Origin: Bacillus sp. ISL-7
GTDB taxonomy: Bacteria > Bacillota > Bacilli > Bacillales_B > DSM-18226
Direction: 5' to 3'
NCBI RefSeq assembly: GCF_018613065.1
Contig: NZ_JAGGQW010000034.1
Coordinates: 62,001 to 126,000, forward strand
Length of the DNA: 64,000 nt
Shown: in pieces, positions 1 to 11,754 of the stretch
Layout: each line of letters begins with the position of its first letter
Numbering within the stretch: position 1 is the stretch's first letter
Translations under genes and position numbers: made by a program
The notes under the pieces: generated by a model
What the model was told of the DNA's origin: nothing
Database searches by the model: none
What the model saw: only the letters and a program-made list of their open reading frames with translations

Positions 1-27
1 GCATAATAAAGTTTCAACTTTTTAAAT

Positions 28-136
28 AAATCCAGAGAGATTTATAAGGGTGTAAGCTTGATGCCATGATTTTAGTCTCATGGATTAAGTCGTGAATTCT
101 TACACCCTGAACCAACCAATGGTCAGGGTGTTTTTT
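28..136 (+). promoter_or_regulatory. PyrR-dependent transcription attenuator ahead of pyrB
   Basis: Three mutually exclusive RNA structures can be read. A PyrR-binding-loop-like sequence (TCCAGAGAGA, 31-40) lies in the 5' arm of an anti-antiterminator. AGGGTGTAAG (47-56) is exactly complementary to CTTACACCCT (99-108), which forms the antiterminator. The second half of that pairing overlaps the terminator stem ACACCCTGA/TCAGGGTGT (102-110 with 123-131), which is followed by a T run to 136. In Bacillus, PyrR with bound UMP stabilises the anti-antiterminator, frees the terminator and stops pyr transcription. The window probably starts in the pyrP-pyrB gap, but no part of pyrP is seen. Confidence 0.88.
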
Positions 137-164
137 ATCAAAATGAGAGGCGGGAATAAGACGG

Positions 165-1109
165 ATGATAAATCACTTACTAACCACAAATGAATTAAAG
201 GTGGAGGAGATTAATCAAATCTTAGCAGATGCTCAGGGATTCAAAAATGGAATGAAGTGGCATCCTGAAGGGCAAATGTTTACTGCCAATCTATTTTTCG
301 AACCAAGCACAAGAACTAAGAGCAGCTTTGAAGTGGCACAAAGAAGATTAGGATTAGAAGTTATCCCTTTTGAAGTTCTAACCTCAAGTGTTCAAAAAGG
401 GGAGACACTTTATGATACTGTGAAGACCTTAGAATCAATTGGCGTAAATACGATTGTCATTCGTCATGATCAGGATCGATACTTTGATGAGTTAGTTGGG
501 AAGATTAATATCCCAATCATAAATGGCGGTGATGGATGCGGACATCATCCAACACAATCGCTTCTAGATTTATTGACCATCCAACAAGAATTTGGCCAAT
601 TTGCAGGATTAAAAATTGCCATTATTGGAGACATCCGACATAGCAGGGTGGCGCGTTCCAATGCAGATGTTCTGACCAGGCTGGGAGCGGAAGTGGTTTT
701 TTCTGGACCAGAAGAATGGTTTGATACTAGGAGTGTAGATATATCTAGGTATAGGCCTATTGATCAGGCAGTACAAGAAGCAGATGTAGTAATGCTGCTG
801 CGAGTTCAACATGAACGGCACCATAATAAAAGCAGTTTTACAGCAAATGAGTACCATAAACAATTTGGGCTCACTTTAGAAAGAGAAAAAATGATGAAGT
901 CGGGCAGTATCATTATGCATCCTGCTCCAGTAAATAGAAATGTAGAAATTGCTGATAGTCTTGTGGAGTGCAAGCGGTCAAGAATTTTTAAGCAAATGGA
1001 AAACGGTGTATATGTAAGAATGGCAGCAATTAAAAGATCAATTGAAAGTCTTGAAGGAGGAAAAAATTATGAACATTCTTATTCAGAACGCATGCTACAT
1101 AGCCTCTAA
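165..1109 (+). CDS. pyrB: Aspartate carbamoyltransferase catalytic chain PyrB
   Basis: Condenses carbamoyl phosphate with aspartate to N-carbamoyl-aspartate, the committed step of pyrimidine synthesis, in the cytoplasm. The 314-residue product has the carbamoyl-phosphate-binding motif EPSTRT at 46-51, HPTQ at 128-131 and HPAPVNR at 252-258. No regulatory chain gene (pyrI) follows, as is usual in Bacillus. The start follows GAGAGG at 145-150. The protein is about 10 residues longer at its C-terminus than I recall for B. subtilis PyrB, and its last 41 bases overlap the pyrC start, so translation of the two is probably coupled. Transcription depends on the upstream attenuator. Confidence 0.97.
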   Translation: MINHLLTTNELKVEEINQILADAQGFKNGMKWHPEGQMFTANLFFEPSTRTKSSFEVAQRRLGLEVIPFEVLTSSVQKGETLYDTVKTLESIGVNTIVIRHDQDRYFDELVGKINIPIINGGDGCGHHPTQSLLDLLTIQQEFGQFAGLKIAIIGDIRHSRVARSNADVLTRLGAEVVFSGPEEWFDTRSVDISRYRPIDQAVQEADVVMLLRVQHERHHNKSSFTANEYHKQFGLTLEREKMMKSGSIIMHPAPVNRNVEIADSLVECKRSRIFKQMENGVYVRMAAIKRSIESLEGGKNYEHSYSERMLHSL

Positions 1110-2355
1110 TGGGGAAACAAAACAAGCTGATATATTGGTAGAAAATGGTGTTATTGCAAAAATTGAAACGAACATTGATGCGATTGTGGATCGGATAGTG
1201 GATGCAGCTGGGAAGTTAGTTTCACCAGGATTTATTGATCTACATGTTCATCTTCGCGAGCCTGGCGGAGAAAAAAAGGAAACCATCGCTACAGGGACAC
1301 TTGCCGCAGCTAGGGGCGGGTTTACAACAATAGCAGCGATGCCGAATACAAGACCGGTGCCTGACACCAAGGAACAAATGGAATGGCTGCAAAACAGAAT
1401 CAGCGAAACAGCAAAGGTAAGGGTTTTGCCATATGCATCGATTACGACTAGACAGCTTGGCCAGGAACTAACTGATTTTGAGGCATTAAATGAAGCGGGA
1501 GCGTTTGCCTTTACCGATGATGGTGTCGGAGTTCAGTCGGCTGAGAGGATGCTAGCAGCCATGCGGAAAGCAGCAGCCAATAATATGGCAATCGTTGCAC
1601 ACTGCGAAGAAAACACGCTAATTAATAAAGGCTGTGTCCATGAAGGTTCTTTCTCAGAGAAACATGGCTTGAATGGTATTCCTTCCATCTGCGAATCAGT
1701 TCAGATTGCAAGAGATGTCCTCTTAGCTGAAGCCACAGGCTGTCATTATCATGTCTGCCATATTAGTACTAAGGAATCGGTTCGGGTGGTAAAGGATGCA
1801 AAACGAGCAGGCATTAATGTAACCGCAGAAGTATCACCGCATCATTTATTGTTATCTGAAGATGATATTCCAGGGCTTGATACGAATTTCAAGATGAATC
1901 CACCGCTTCGTGGTGCAGATGATAGAACGGCCCTAATCGAAGGACTTCTAGATGGAACGATTGATTTTATTGCAACCGATCATGCGCCGCATACAGCAGA
2001 AGAAAAAAGTGAAGGAATGGTTCTCGCTCCATTCGGAATTGTTGGACTAGAAACTGCGTTCCCACTGCTGTATTCACATTTTGTATTAAAAAATATCATC
2101 TCGCTTAACCAATTAATTGAATTTTTAACAATAAAACCAGCGGAAGCATTCGGGCTTCCATATGGAAGAATAGAAGTAGGCGCACCAGGAGATTTAGTAA
2201 TCTTGAACCTCGATGAAGAATATGAAATTAAACCAGAAGAATTCTTATCAAAAGGAAAAAATACTCCATTTGGCGGCTGGAAATGTAAAGGATGGCCTGA
2301 TATGACCATAGCTGGAGGGCAAATTGCTTGGGAAAAAGGATGTGTACTAGCATGA
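1069..2355 (+). CDS. pyrC: Dihydroorotase PyrC
   Basis: Cyclises N-carbamoyl-aspartate to dihydroorotate. The 428-residue metal-dependent amidohydrolase carries the zinc-binding HVH at 59-61 in [10 protein letters not shown], and the ATDHAPH motif near the C-terminal third. I chose the ATG at 1069 because AAGGAGG (1054-1060) sits 8 bases upstream and the length matches the B. subtilis enzyme; an in-frame ATG at 1042 lacks such a site. The gene overlaps the end of pyrB, and its stop overlaps the carA start in an ATGA arrangement. Confidence 0.97.
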   Translation: MNILIQNACYIASNGETKQADILVENGVIAKIETNIDAIVDRIVDAAGKLVSPGFIDLHVHLREPGGEKKETIATGTLAAARGGFTTIAAMPNTRPVPDTKEQMEWLQNRISETAKVRVLPYASITTRQLGQELTDFEALNEAGAFAFTDDGVGVQSAERMLAAMRKAAANNMAIVAHCEENTLINKGCVHEGSFSEKHGLNGIPSICESVQIARDVLLAEATGCHYHVCHISTKESVRVVKDAKRAGINVTAEVSPHHLLLSEDDIPGLDTNFKMNPPLRGADDRTALIEGLLDGTIDFIATDHAPHTAEEKSEGMVLAPFGIVGLETAFPLLYSHFVLKNIISLNQLIEFLTIKPAEAFGLPYGRIEVGAPGDLVILNLDEEYEIKPEEFLSKGKNTPFGGWKCKGWPDMTIAGGQIAWEKGCVLA

Positions 2356-3443
2356 AAAAACAGCTTATCTTAGAAGACGGTACAATTTTTATCGGTAAAG
2401 GATTTGGCAGTGATACTGAAACGATAGGTGAAGTGGTGTTTAATACAGGGATGACTGGCTATCAAGAAATCCTTTCTGACCCATCCTATTGTGGACAAAT
2501 TGTAACACTAACCTATCCGCTTATTGGTAACTATGGGATTAATCGTGATGATTTCGAATCAATCAATCCGGCTGTGAAGGGATTCGTTGTTAAAGAAGCG
2601 GCAGAATTCCCGTCCAATTGGAGAAGTGAATATACGTTGAATGAATATTTTGAAATGAAAAAAATCCCGGGAATTGCAGGGATTGATACACGAAAATTGA
2701 CAAGAATTATCCGCCAATACGGAACACTAAAGGGAGCAATTTGCAGTATTGAAAAAGATGCAAATCAGGTTCTACAAAAATTGCGTGGAACATCACTTCC
2801 TATCGATCAGGTACGTCAAGTATCAACTAAAAATGCCTATCCTAGTCCTGGACGCGGGAAAAGAGTTGTACTTGTTGATTTTGGAATGAAGCATGGAATT
2901 TTACGTGAATTAAATCAGCGCGGCTGTGATGTGATCGTTGTACCATATCACACTACGGCTGAAGAAATTCTTCAATTAAGTCCAGACGGAATTATGCTGT
3001 CAAATGGACCTGGGGATCCAAAGGATGTACCAGAAGCAATCGATATGTTAAAAGGAGTATTAGGCAGAGTTCCATTATTCGGAATTTGTCTTGGCCATCA
3101 GTTATTTGCCCTGGCGTGCGGGGCGAACACCGAAAAAATGAAGTTTGGTCACCGCGGTTCCAATCAACCTGTCAAAGACTTAACTACAGGGAAAGTTGCG
3201 ATTACTGCACAAAACCATGGATATACAGTTGAAGAAGAGTCAATCAAAAACACAAGATTACAAATTACTCATATAGCCATAAATGATGGAACGGTTGAGG
3301 GGTTAAAACACCTAGATTATCCGGCATTTACTGTTCAGTATCATCCGGAAGCATCTCCAGGACCTGAAGATGCAAACGGCTTATTTGATCAGTTTCTTGC
3401 CCTAATGGAAGAGAACAAACAGGAGGTTACAGCAAATGCCTAA
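2352..3443 (+). CDS. carA: Carbamoyl-phosphate synthase small (glutaminase) chain
   Basis: Hydrolyses glutamine and passes ammonia to CarB for carbamoyl phosphate synthesis. In the pyr operon the gene is also called pyrAA. The 363-residue protein has the N-terminal CPSase small-chain domain and a class I glutamine amidotransferase domain with a complete triad: C246 (in FGICLGHQ), H331 and E333 (in YHPEA). The ATG at 2352 shares ATGA with the pyrC stop. An in-frame start further upstream (2328) lies inside pyrC and would add a tail not seen in the family. Confidence 0.97.
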   Translation: MKKQLILEDGTIFIGKGFGSDTETIGEVVFNTGMTGYQEILSDPSYCGQIVTLTYPLIGNYGINRDDFESINPAVKGFVVKEAAEFPSNWRSEYTLNEYFEMKKIPGIAGIDTRKLTRIIRQYGTLKGAICSIEKDANQVLQKLRGTSLPIDQVRQVSTKNAYPSPGRGKRVVLVDFGMKHGILRELNQRGCDVIVVPYHTTAEEILQLSPDGIMLSNGPGDPKDVPEAIDMLKGVLGRVPLFGICLGHQLFALACGANTEKMKFGHRGSNQPVKDLTTGKVAITAQNHGYTVEEESIKNTRLQITHIAINDGTVEGLKHLDYPAFTVQYHPEASPGPEDANGLFDQFLALMEENKQEVTANA

Positions 3444-6400
3444 ACGTACAGATATCAACTCCATTTTAGTAATTGGTTCGGGTCCAATCGTCATTGGGCA
3501 GGCTGCAGAATTCGACTATGCCGGTACTCAGGCATGTATCGCTCTAAAAGAAGAAGGCTATCGTGTTATTCTAGTAAACTCTAATCCTGCAACCATCATG
3601 ACAGATACAGAAATTGCTGATGCTGTTTATATCGAGCCATTAACAGTAGAGTTTGTCAGCAGAATTATTCGTAAAGAACGTCCAGACTCCCTTCTAGCTA
3701 CTCTCGGCGGACAAACTGGTCTTAATCTGGCTGTTGAGTTGTCTGAATCCGGAGTTTTAGCTGAGTGCGAGGTTGAAATTCTTGGTACTAAACTTTCCGC
3801 GATTAAACAAGCAGAAGATCGGGACCTATTCCGCAGCTTAATGAATGAGTTAAACGAACCGGTACCTGATAGTGCAATCATTCATGAATTAGCTGAAGCT
3901 AAGGCTTTTGTTGAACAGATTGGTTTCCCTGTGATTGTCCGTCCTGCCTATACTCTAGGAGGAACGGGAGGCGGCATTTGTCATAATCCAGAAGAACTTG
4001 AGGAAATCATCGCAAGTGGACTAAAGCATAGTCCTGTGAATCAATGTTTGCTCGAAAAAAGTATTGCCGGTTTCAAAGAAATTGAATACGAAGTTATGCG
4101 TGATGGAAACGACAATGCAATTGTCGTTTGTAACATGGAAAATATTGATCCGGTGGGTGTTCATACTGGGGACTCCATTGTGGTTGCACCAAGTCAGACC
4201 CTAAGTGATCGAGAATATCAACTGCTAAGGAATGTATCACTAAAAATCATTCGTGCTTTAGGAATTGAAGGGGGCTGTAACGTTCAGCTGGCCTTAGATC
4301 CAGATAGCTACAATTACTTTATAATCGAAGTAAATCCACGTGTTAGCCGTTCTTCGGCATTAGCATCAAAAGCCACTGGTTATCCAATTGCCAAGCTTGC
4401 TGCAAAAATTGCCGTTGGCTTAACGCTGGATGAAATGTTGAACCCGGTTACTGGGAAAACGTACGCAAGTTTTGAACCAGCTCTCGATTATATTGTAACA
4501 AAAATCCCTAGATGGCCTTTTGATAAATTTGAATCAGGGAATCGTTCACTAGGGACGCAAATGAAAGCAACCGGGGAAATTATGGCGATTGGCCGGACGT
4601 TTGAAGAATCCCTATTAAAAGCCATTCGTTCCCTTGAGGCGGGCGTCTTCCATTTTGAATTAAATGGTGCGGAGGAAATTGATAATGAATTACTCGAGAA
4701 GCGGATTCGAAAAGCAGGAGATGAGCGTCTCTTCTACATTGCAGAAGCGTTAAAACGAGGACTTACTATAGAAACCTTGCATCAATGGAGTAAAATTGAT
4801 TTATTTTTCTTGAAGAAAATGGAAGGGATTATATGTCTGGAAGCAAAAATTGCTTCTAATCCTTTTGATAACGAAATCCTTTTTGAAGCAAAGCAAAAAG
4901 GTTTTACTGATAAAAAAATCGCTGAACTTTGGAATAGTACTGAAAAAGAGATTTTTAACCTGCGCAAGAGCCTAGGGATTATCCCTGTTTATAAAATGGT
5001 TGATACTTGTGCAGCAGAATTTGAATCGGAAACACCTTATTACTATGGTACGTATGAAGAGGAAAACGAGTCGGTCGTAACGGACAGAAAAAGTGTGATT
5101 GTTCTCGGGTCGGGACCTATCCGTATTGGTCAAGGAATTGAGTTTGACTATGCTACTGTTCATTCGGTTAAAGCCATTAAGGAAGCAGGATATGAAGCAA
5201 TTATTATTAATAATAACCCTGAAACGGTATCCACCGATTTCAGTATTTCCGATAAGCTTTACTTCGAGCCGCTGACGATTGAAGATGTCATGAGTATTAT
5301 TGAGTTAGAAAATCCAATTGGGGTTGTGGTCCAATTTGGCGGGCAAACAGCTATCAACCTTGCCGCAGATCTTGCTGAAAATGGGGTCAAAATCCTTGGA
5401 ACAAGCCTTGAAGATATAGACCGTGCTGAAAATAGAGATAAGTTTGAACATGCTCTTCAACAATTAAATATTCCGCAGCCGTTAGGGAAAACAGCCTTAT
5501 CAGTGGAAGAAGCGGTGGTGATTGCCAACGAAATCGCCTATCCTGTTCTAGTCCGCCCATCCTATGTTCTTGGGGGAAGGGCAATGGAAATTGTCTACCA
5601 TGAAGAGGAATTGCTACACTACATGAAAAATGCTGTAAAAATTAATCCAGATCATCCAGTGTTGATTGACCGCTATTTAACAGGTAAAGAAATCGAAGTA
5701 GATGCCATCTGTGATGGAGAAAATGTACTAATACCTGGAATTATGGAACATATCGAGCGAGCGGGGGTCCATTCTGGTGATTCGATTGCTGTTTATCCGC
5801 CGCAAACTCTTACTGAGACGGTAAAACAAACACTTGTGGAGTATACAGAGAAATTAGCAAAGGGCTTAAACATTATCGGATTATTAAATATCCAGTACGT
5901 TCTGGCAGGGGATCAAGTCTATGTGCTTGAGGTTAATCCGCGTTCAAGCCGTACGGTTCCTTTCTTAAGTAAAATAACGAATCTTCCAATGGCGAAAATA
6001 GCCACTAAAGCAATTTTGGGCGTATCGATTGTTGATCAAGGGTACATTCCTGGTCTTGCAACTGAAAAAGAAGGGGTTTTCGTAAAGGTTCCTGTTTTCT
6101 CCTTTGCTAAGCTCAAAAGTGTGGATATAACCCTCGGACCGGAAATGAAATCGACAGGGGAAGTAATGGGTAAGGATGTAACGCTTGAAAAAGCTCTTTA
6201 TAAAGGATTAGTTGCTTCAGGTATGAATGTCCAAAAGTTTGGGACGGTATTGTTTACTGTAGCAGATAAAGATAAACAGGAAGCCTTAAAGCTGGCGAAG
6301 CGATTTTCCGCTAACGGTTATCGTTTAATGGCAACGAGCGGTACAGCAGCTGTTTTAGAGGCGGCTGGACTAAGAGTCAAAGAGGTCGGAAAGATTGGTT

Positions 6401-6638
6401 CGGAAGGAAAGACTCTTTTGGATGTCATTCAACATGGCGAAGCGCAATTTATAATTAATACACTGACCAAAGGTAAACAACCGCAACGCGACGGGTTTAG
6501 AATTCGCCGGGAAGCCGTTGAAAATGGAGTTCCGTGTTTAACTTCATTAGACACAGCAGATGCTATCCTAAAAGTGATTGAGTCGATGAACTTCTCGGCT
6601 GAAGCGATGGATTCAGTGAAAAAGGAGGCTGTCTTTGC

Positions 6639-6642
<4 letters not shown>
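3436..6642 (+). CDS. carB: Carbamoyl-phosphate synthase large chain
   Basis: Makes carbamoyl phosphate from bicarbonate, ammonia and two ATP, in complex with CarA (pyrAB of the pyr operon). The 1068 residues show the internal duplication of the family: two ATP-grasp halves, each opening with a GSGPI(V/R)IGQ(A/G)xEFDYA-type motif near residues 11 and 555. A C-terminal MGS-like regulatory domain follows at about 930-1060. AGGAGG at 3421-3426 precedes the ATG, which overlaps the end of carA by 8 bases. Length and motifs are normal. Confidence 0.97.
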
Positions 6643-9034
<2,392 letters not shown>

Positions 9035-9038
<4 letters not shown>

Positions 9039-9685
9039 AACACGTGATTGCTGAAAGATTATTAGAAATTAATGCGGTTGCCTTAAAGCCACAGGATCCA
9101 TTTACTTGGACATCAGGGCTCCGGTCACCAATCTATTGTGATAATCGGCTAACACTCTCATTCCCGGCTGTTAGAAGAGAAATTGCTGCTGGCTTGCAAA
9201 AACTCATCCTTGAGAATTTTTCAGAAGCTGAAGTTATTGCTGGTACGGCGACAGCTGGGATTCCACATGCAGCTTGGGTGAGTGAGCTAATGGATTTACC
9301 AATGTGCTATGTTCGTTCAAAGGCAAAGGGGCATGGCAAAGGAAATCAGATTGAAGGCAAGGTTGAATCAGGTCAAAAAGTTGTCGTTGTTGAGGATTTA
9401 ATTTCAACAGGGGGCAGTGTGATTACGGCAGTTCAAGCATTACGGGAAGCAGGCTGTGAAGTGCTTGGAGTTGTTTCTATTTTTACATATGGGCTGGAAA
9501 AGGGAAGAGAACTGCTTCAGGAAAACGGGATTAAGAGTATTTCTTTGACTGATTTTCCGACATTAATAGAAGTAGCGATTTCAAAAGGCAACGTTACGGC
9601 AGAGGATCAGAAAAGTCTGCTTTTATGGAGGAAAGATCCATCTGAATGGAGCAAACAGTTCGTTGAAACAGATTCGCTGATATAA
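9035..9685 (+). CDS. pyrE: Orotate phosphoribosyltransferase PyrE
   Basis: Joins orotate to PRPP to form OMP. The 216-residue protein has the type I phosphoribosyltransferase PRPP motif [12 protein letters not shown] and the [11 protein letters not shown] flexible catalytic loop. The ATG at 9035 overlaps the pyrF stop (ATGA). It is the last gene of the operon. Its final codons (Asp-Ser-Leu-Ile-stop) are the first unit of a repeat cluster that continues downstream, so the C-terminal end may have been reshaped by that repeat. Confidence 0.96.
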
Positions 9686-9772
9686 TCGAAAATACGCTGA
9701 TAAAATGAATTTAACGCTGATAAATCATGTGTTTTCGCTGATATACAGGTAATATCCGCTGATAAATAGAAA
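9671..9772. repeat. Five-copy CGCTGATA repeat with 20-21 bp period
   Basis: CGCTGATAWA recurs with its first base at 9675, 9695, 9715, 9736 and 9757, giving spacings of 20, 20, 21 and 21 bases. The bases between copies are AT-rich and not conserved. The first copy codes for the end of PyrE and supplies its stop. The even spacing, about two helical turns, places all copies on one face of the DNA. No function is known to me. Confidence 0.85.
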
Positions 9773-9808
9773 AAGAGGGCATCCAAGTTCTACCGGGTGC
9801 CCTCTTTT
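9771..9808. terminator. Bidirectional terminator between pyrE and rqcH
   Basis: AAAAGAGGGCA pairs with TGCCCTCTTTT (9771-9781 with 9798-9808). It has A and T tracts on both sides, so it can end both the pyr operon and the convergent rqcH transcript. Confidence 0.85.
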
Positions 9809-9813
9809 CCTTT

Positions 9814-11523
9814 CTATTTCTTCAATTTCAGCACTAATTCTTCATCCGGCGTTACATAAACCGTCTGTTGATTGTCATAAATCACAAATCCAGGCTTTGC
9901 ACCGCTAGGTTTTTTAACAAACCGGACCCTCGTAAAGTCGACAGGAACAGAGCTTGAATTCCTCGCTTTACTATAATAAGAGGCTAAAACGGCAGCCTCA
10001 CGAATCGTTTCATCAGATGGTTCCTTGCTGCGTATCACCACGTGTGAGCCGGGAATATCTTTCGTATGGAGCCAAATCTCATCCCTTGCTGCCAGCTTAT
10101 TTGTTAAATAGTCATTTTGTTTATTATTTTTTCCAAGGATGATATCCGTCCCATCTGTAGATAAGAAGTGATCTAAAATTGGTTTAACATTCTGAGCCTT
10201 TTTCAATTTCTTTTTCTGCCGTTCGCGGATATAGCCACCCTCAACTAATTCTTCACGAATCTCTTGAATATCCTTTGGAGAGGCAGCTTGTACCTGCTGT
10301 AGTAAATTATCAAAATAAGCTACTTCGACTTGTGCCTTTTCAATTTGATCAACGACAATTTCAACTGCATTTTTTGCCTTTTGGTATTTTGAAAAATACT
10401 TTTGGGCATTTTCAGATGGTGTCTTTCTGGGGTCAAGCGGAATTAAAATCGTTCCACCAGATTCATCATAATAATCGAGAACTTCAATATCACGCATCCC
10501 TTTCTTAGCCGCATATAAATTGGCAGTTAACAACTCGCCAGAGCGTTGATATTGATCAGCCTTTTCTGCTTCTTTCAGAGTAGCCTTCAGTTTGTTAATT
10601 TTCTTTTCATTCTTTTCTTTTTCATTTTGAATAAATCGTTCAATATCATTTCCTTGCTGCTTAACCCGGTCTCTTTCCGCTTTGCCAAAATAAAAACGGT
10701 CAAGCAATTCACTTAGTGTAGGGAAGGTCTTTATTTCTCCTTTTAAATGCTCAAGGGGAAATAAGTAAAAAGCGTCCTTACCGCCCGACGATATAATCGA
10801 AGGAGAAATCTCACCGGTTTCCACCTTTTTAATCATACGAATAAACGTTCCCGGTATTGTAGAACGATTGGCTAGACCACTTTGGAATATAACTTCCTTG
10901 GCAAAAAGGGGAGAGATCCCTGCAAATTGCTCAACTAATTGGCGGTCGAGTTTTCCTGCATTGTAATCAATTTTTCTTAATAGTTCATCTTCGCTCGAAT
11001 GAAACGGATTTTGCTTATGCTGTTCTGGTGGAAATACATAAGGTTGTCCTGGCAAAATGGCCCTGTGGCTATTAACGGCAAAGGAAACATGTTTGATACT
11101 ATCAAGAATGACATTTCGTGTTTTATCTACCAGTACGATATTGCTATGCCTGCCCATAATTTCAATAATTAATTGTTTATAGCTAATATCACCAATCTCA
11201 TTTCTGCCCTTTATTTCAAGTACTATCATCCGGTCTGTTTCTACTTGATATATATCCTCTAAAATATACCCCTCAATATGTTTCCTAAGCAGCATACAGA
11301 ACATCGGGGCTTCACTAGGATTATCGTATGCCTCATTCGTGAATTGGACCCGCGCATAGCTAGGGTGTGCTGATAAAAGCAGCTTTTGATTAACTCCATT
11401 CGCACGAATCGTGAGAATTACTTCATTTTTATAGGGTTGGTGAACCTTATTGATCCGTCCGCCCTTCAAGGAACGAACAAGTTCATCAACCATTGCTTTT
11501 GTAAATAAACCATCAAATGACAT
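9814..11523 (-). CDS. rqcH: Ribosome quality control factor RqcH (NFACT family)
   Basis: Binds stalled 50S subunits carrying peptidyl-tRNA and recruits tRNA-Ala to add C-terminal alanine tails that mark the peptide for degradation. Earlier annotations call the family FbpA or YloA. The 569-residue protein has an N-terminal NFACT-N domain, a central HhH and coiled-coil region at about 270-440, and a C-terminal NFACT-R domain (LHTKDIPGSHVV). Counting from the second in-frame ATG (11523), the DR pair needed for tRNA handling falls at D97/R98, as I recall for B. subtilis. AAAGGA lies 8 bases before that ATG and touches the alternative ATG at 11532, which supports the shorter start. Confidence 0.93.
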   Translation of the reverse strand: MSFDGLFTKAMVDELVRSLKGGRINKVHQPYKNEVILTIRANGVNQKLLLSAHPSYARVQFTNEAYDNPSEAPMFCMLLRKHIEGYILEDIYQVETDRMIVLEIKGRNEIGDISYKQLIIEIMGRHSNIVLVDKTRNVILDSIKHVSFAVNSHRAILPGQPYVFPPEQHKQNPFHSSEDELLRKIDYNAGKLDRQLVEQFAGISPLFAKEVIFQSGLANRSTIPGTFIRMIKKVETGEISPSIISSGGKDAFYLFPLEHLKGEIKTFPTLSELLDRFYFGKAERDRVKQQGNDIERFIQNEKEKNEKKINKLKATLKEAEKADQYQRSGELLTANLYAAKKGMRDIEVLDYYDESGGTILIPLDPRKTPSENAQKYFSKYQKAKNAVEIVVDQIEKAQVEVAYFDNLLQQVQAASPKDIQEIREELVEGGYIRERQKKKLKKAQNVKPILDHFLSTDGTDIILGKNNKQNDYLTNKLAARDEIWLHTKDIPGSHVVIRSKEPSDETIREAAVLASYYSKARNSSSVPVDFTRVRFVKKPSGAKPGFVIYDNQQTVYVTPDEELVLKLKK

Positions 11524-11556
11524 GGAAAACATCCTTTACTACATTCATATGAATTA

Positions 11557-11585
11557 ATTATAGCTTACTAAAAATATACTGTCTT
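11557..11585 (-). promoter_or_regulatory. Putative sigma-A promoter of rqcH
   Basis: Read on the minus strand: AAGACA (11580-11585), 17-base spacer, TATAAT (11557-11562), about 35 bases before the rqcH start. The -10 is perfect and the -35 matches 4 of 6. Confidence 0.55.
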
Positions 11586-11754
11586 ATTTTTACTCTGTTA
11601 AACGTGCCAGTTGATTTCCGCTCCAATCAATAGGGTTCCATTTATTCTCTAATTTATCTTTCACTATATCATAGCATTTTTTTGGACGACCCTGAATAAG
11701 CTTTCTTTAGAGCAGGTATTTATAGGTATTTAAAGGGGGAAGTGAGATGGTCGG

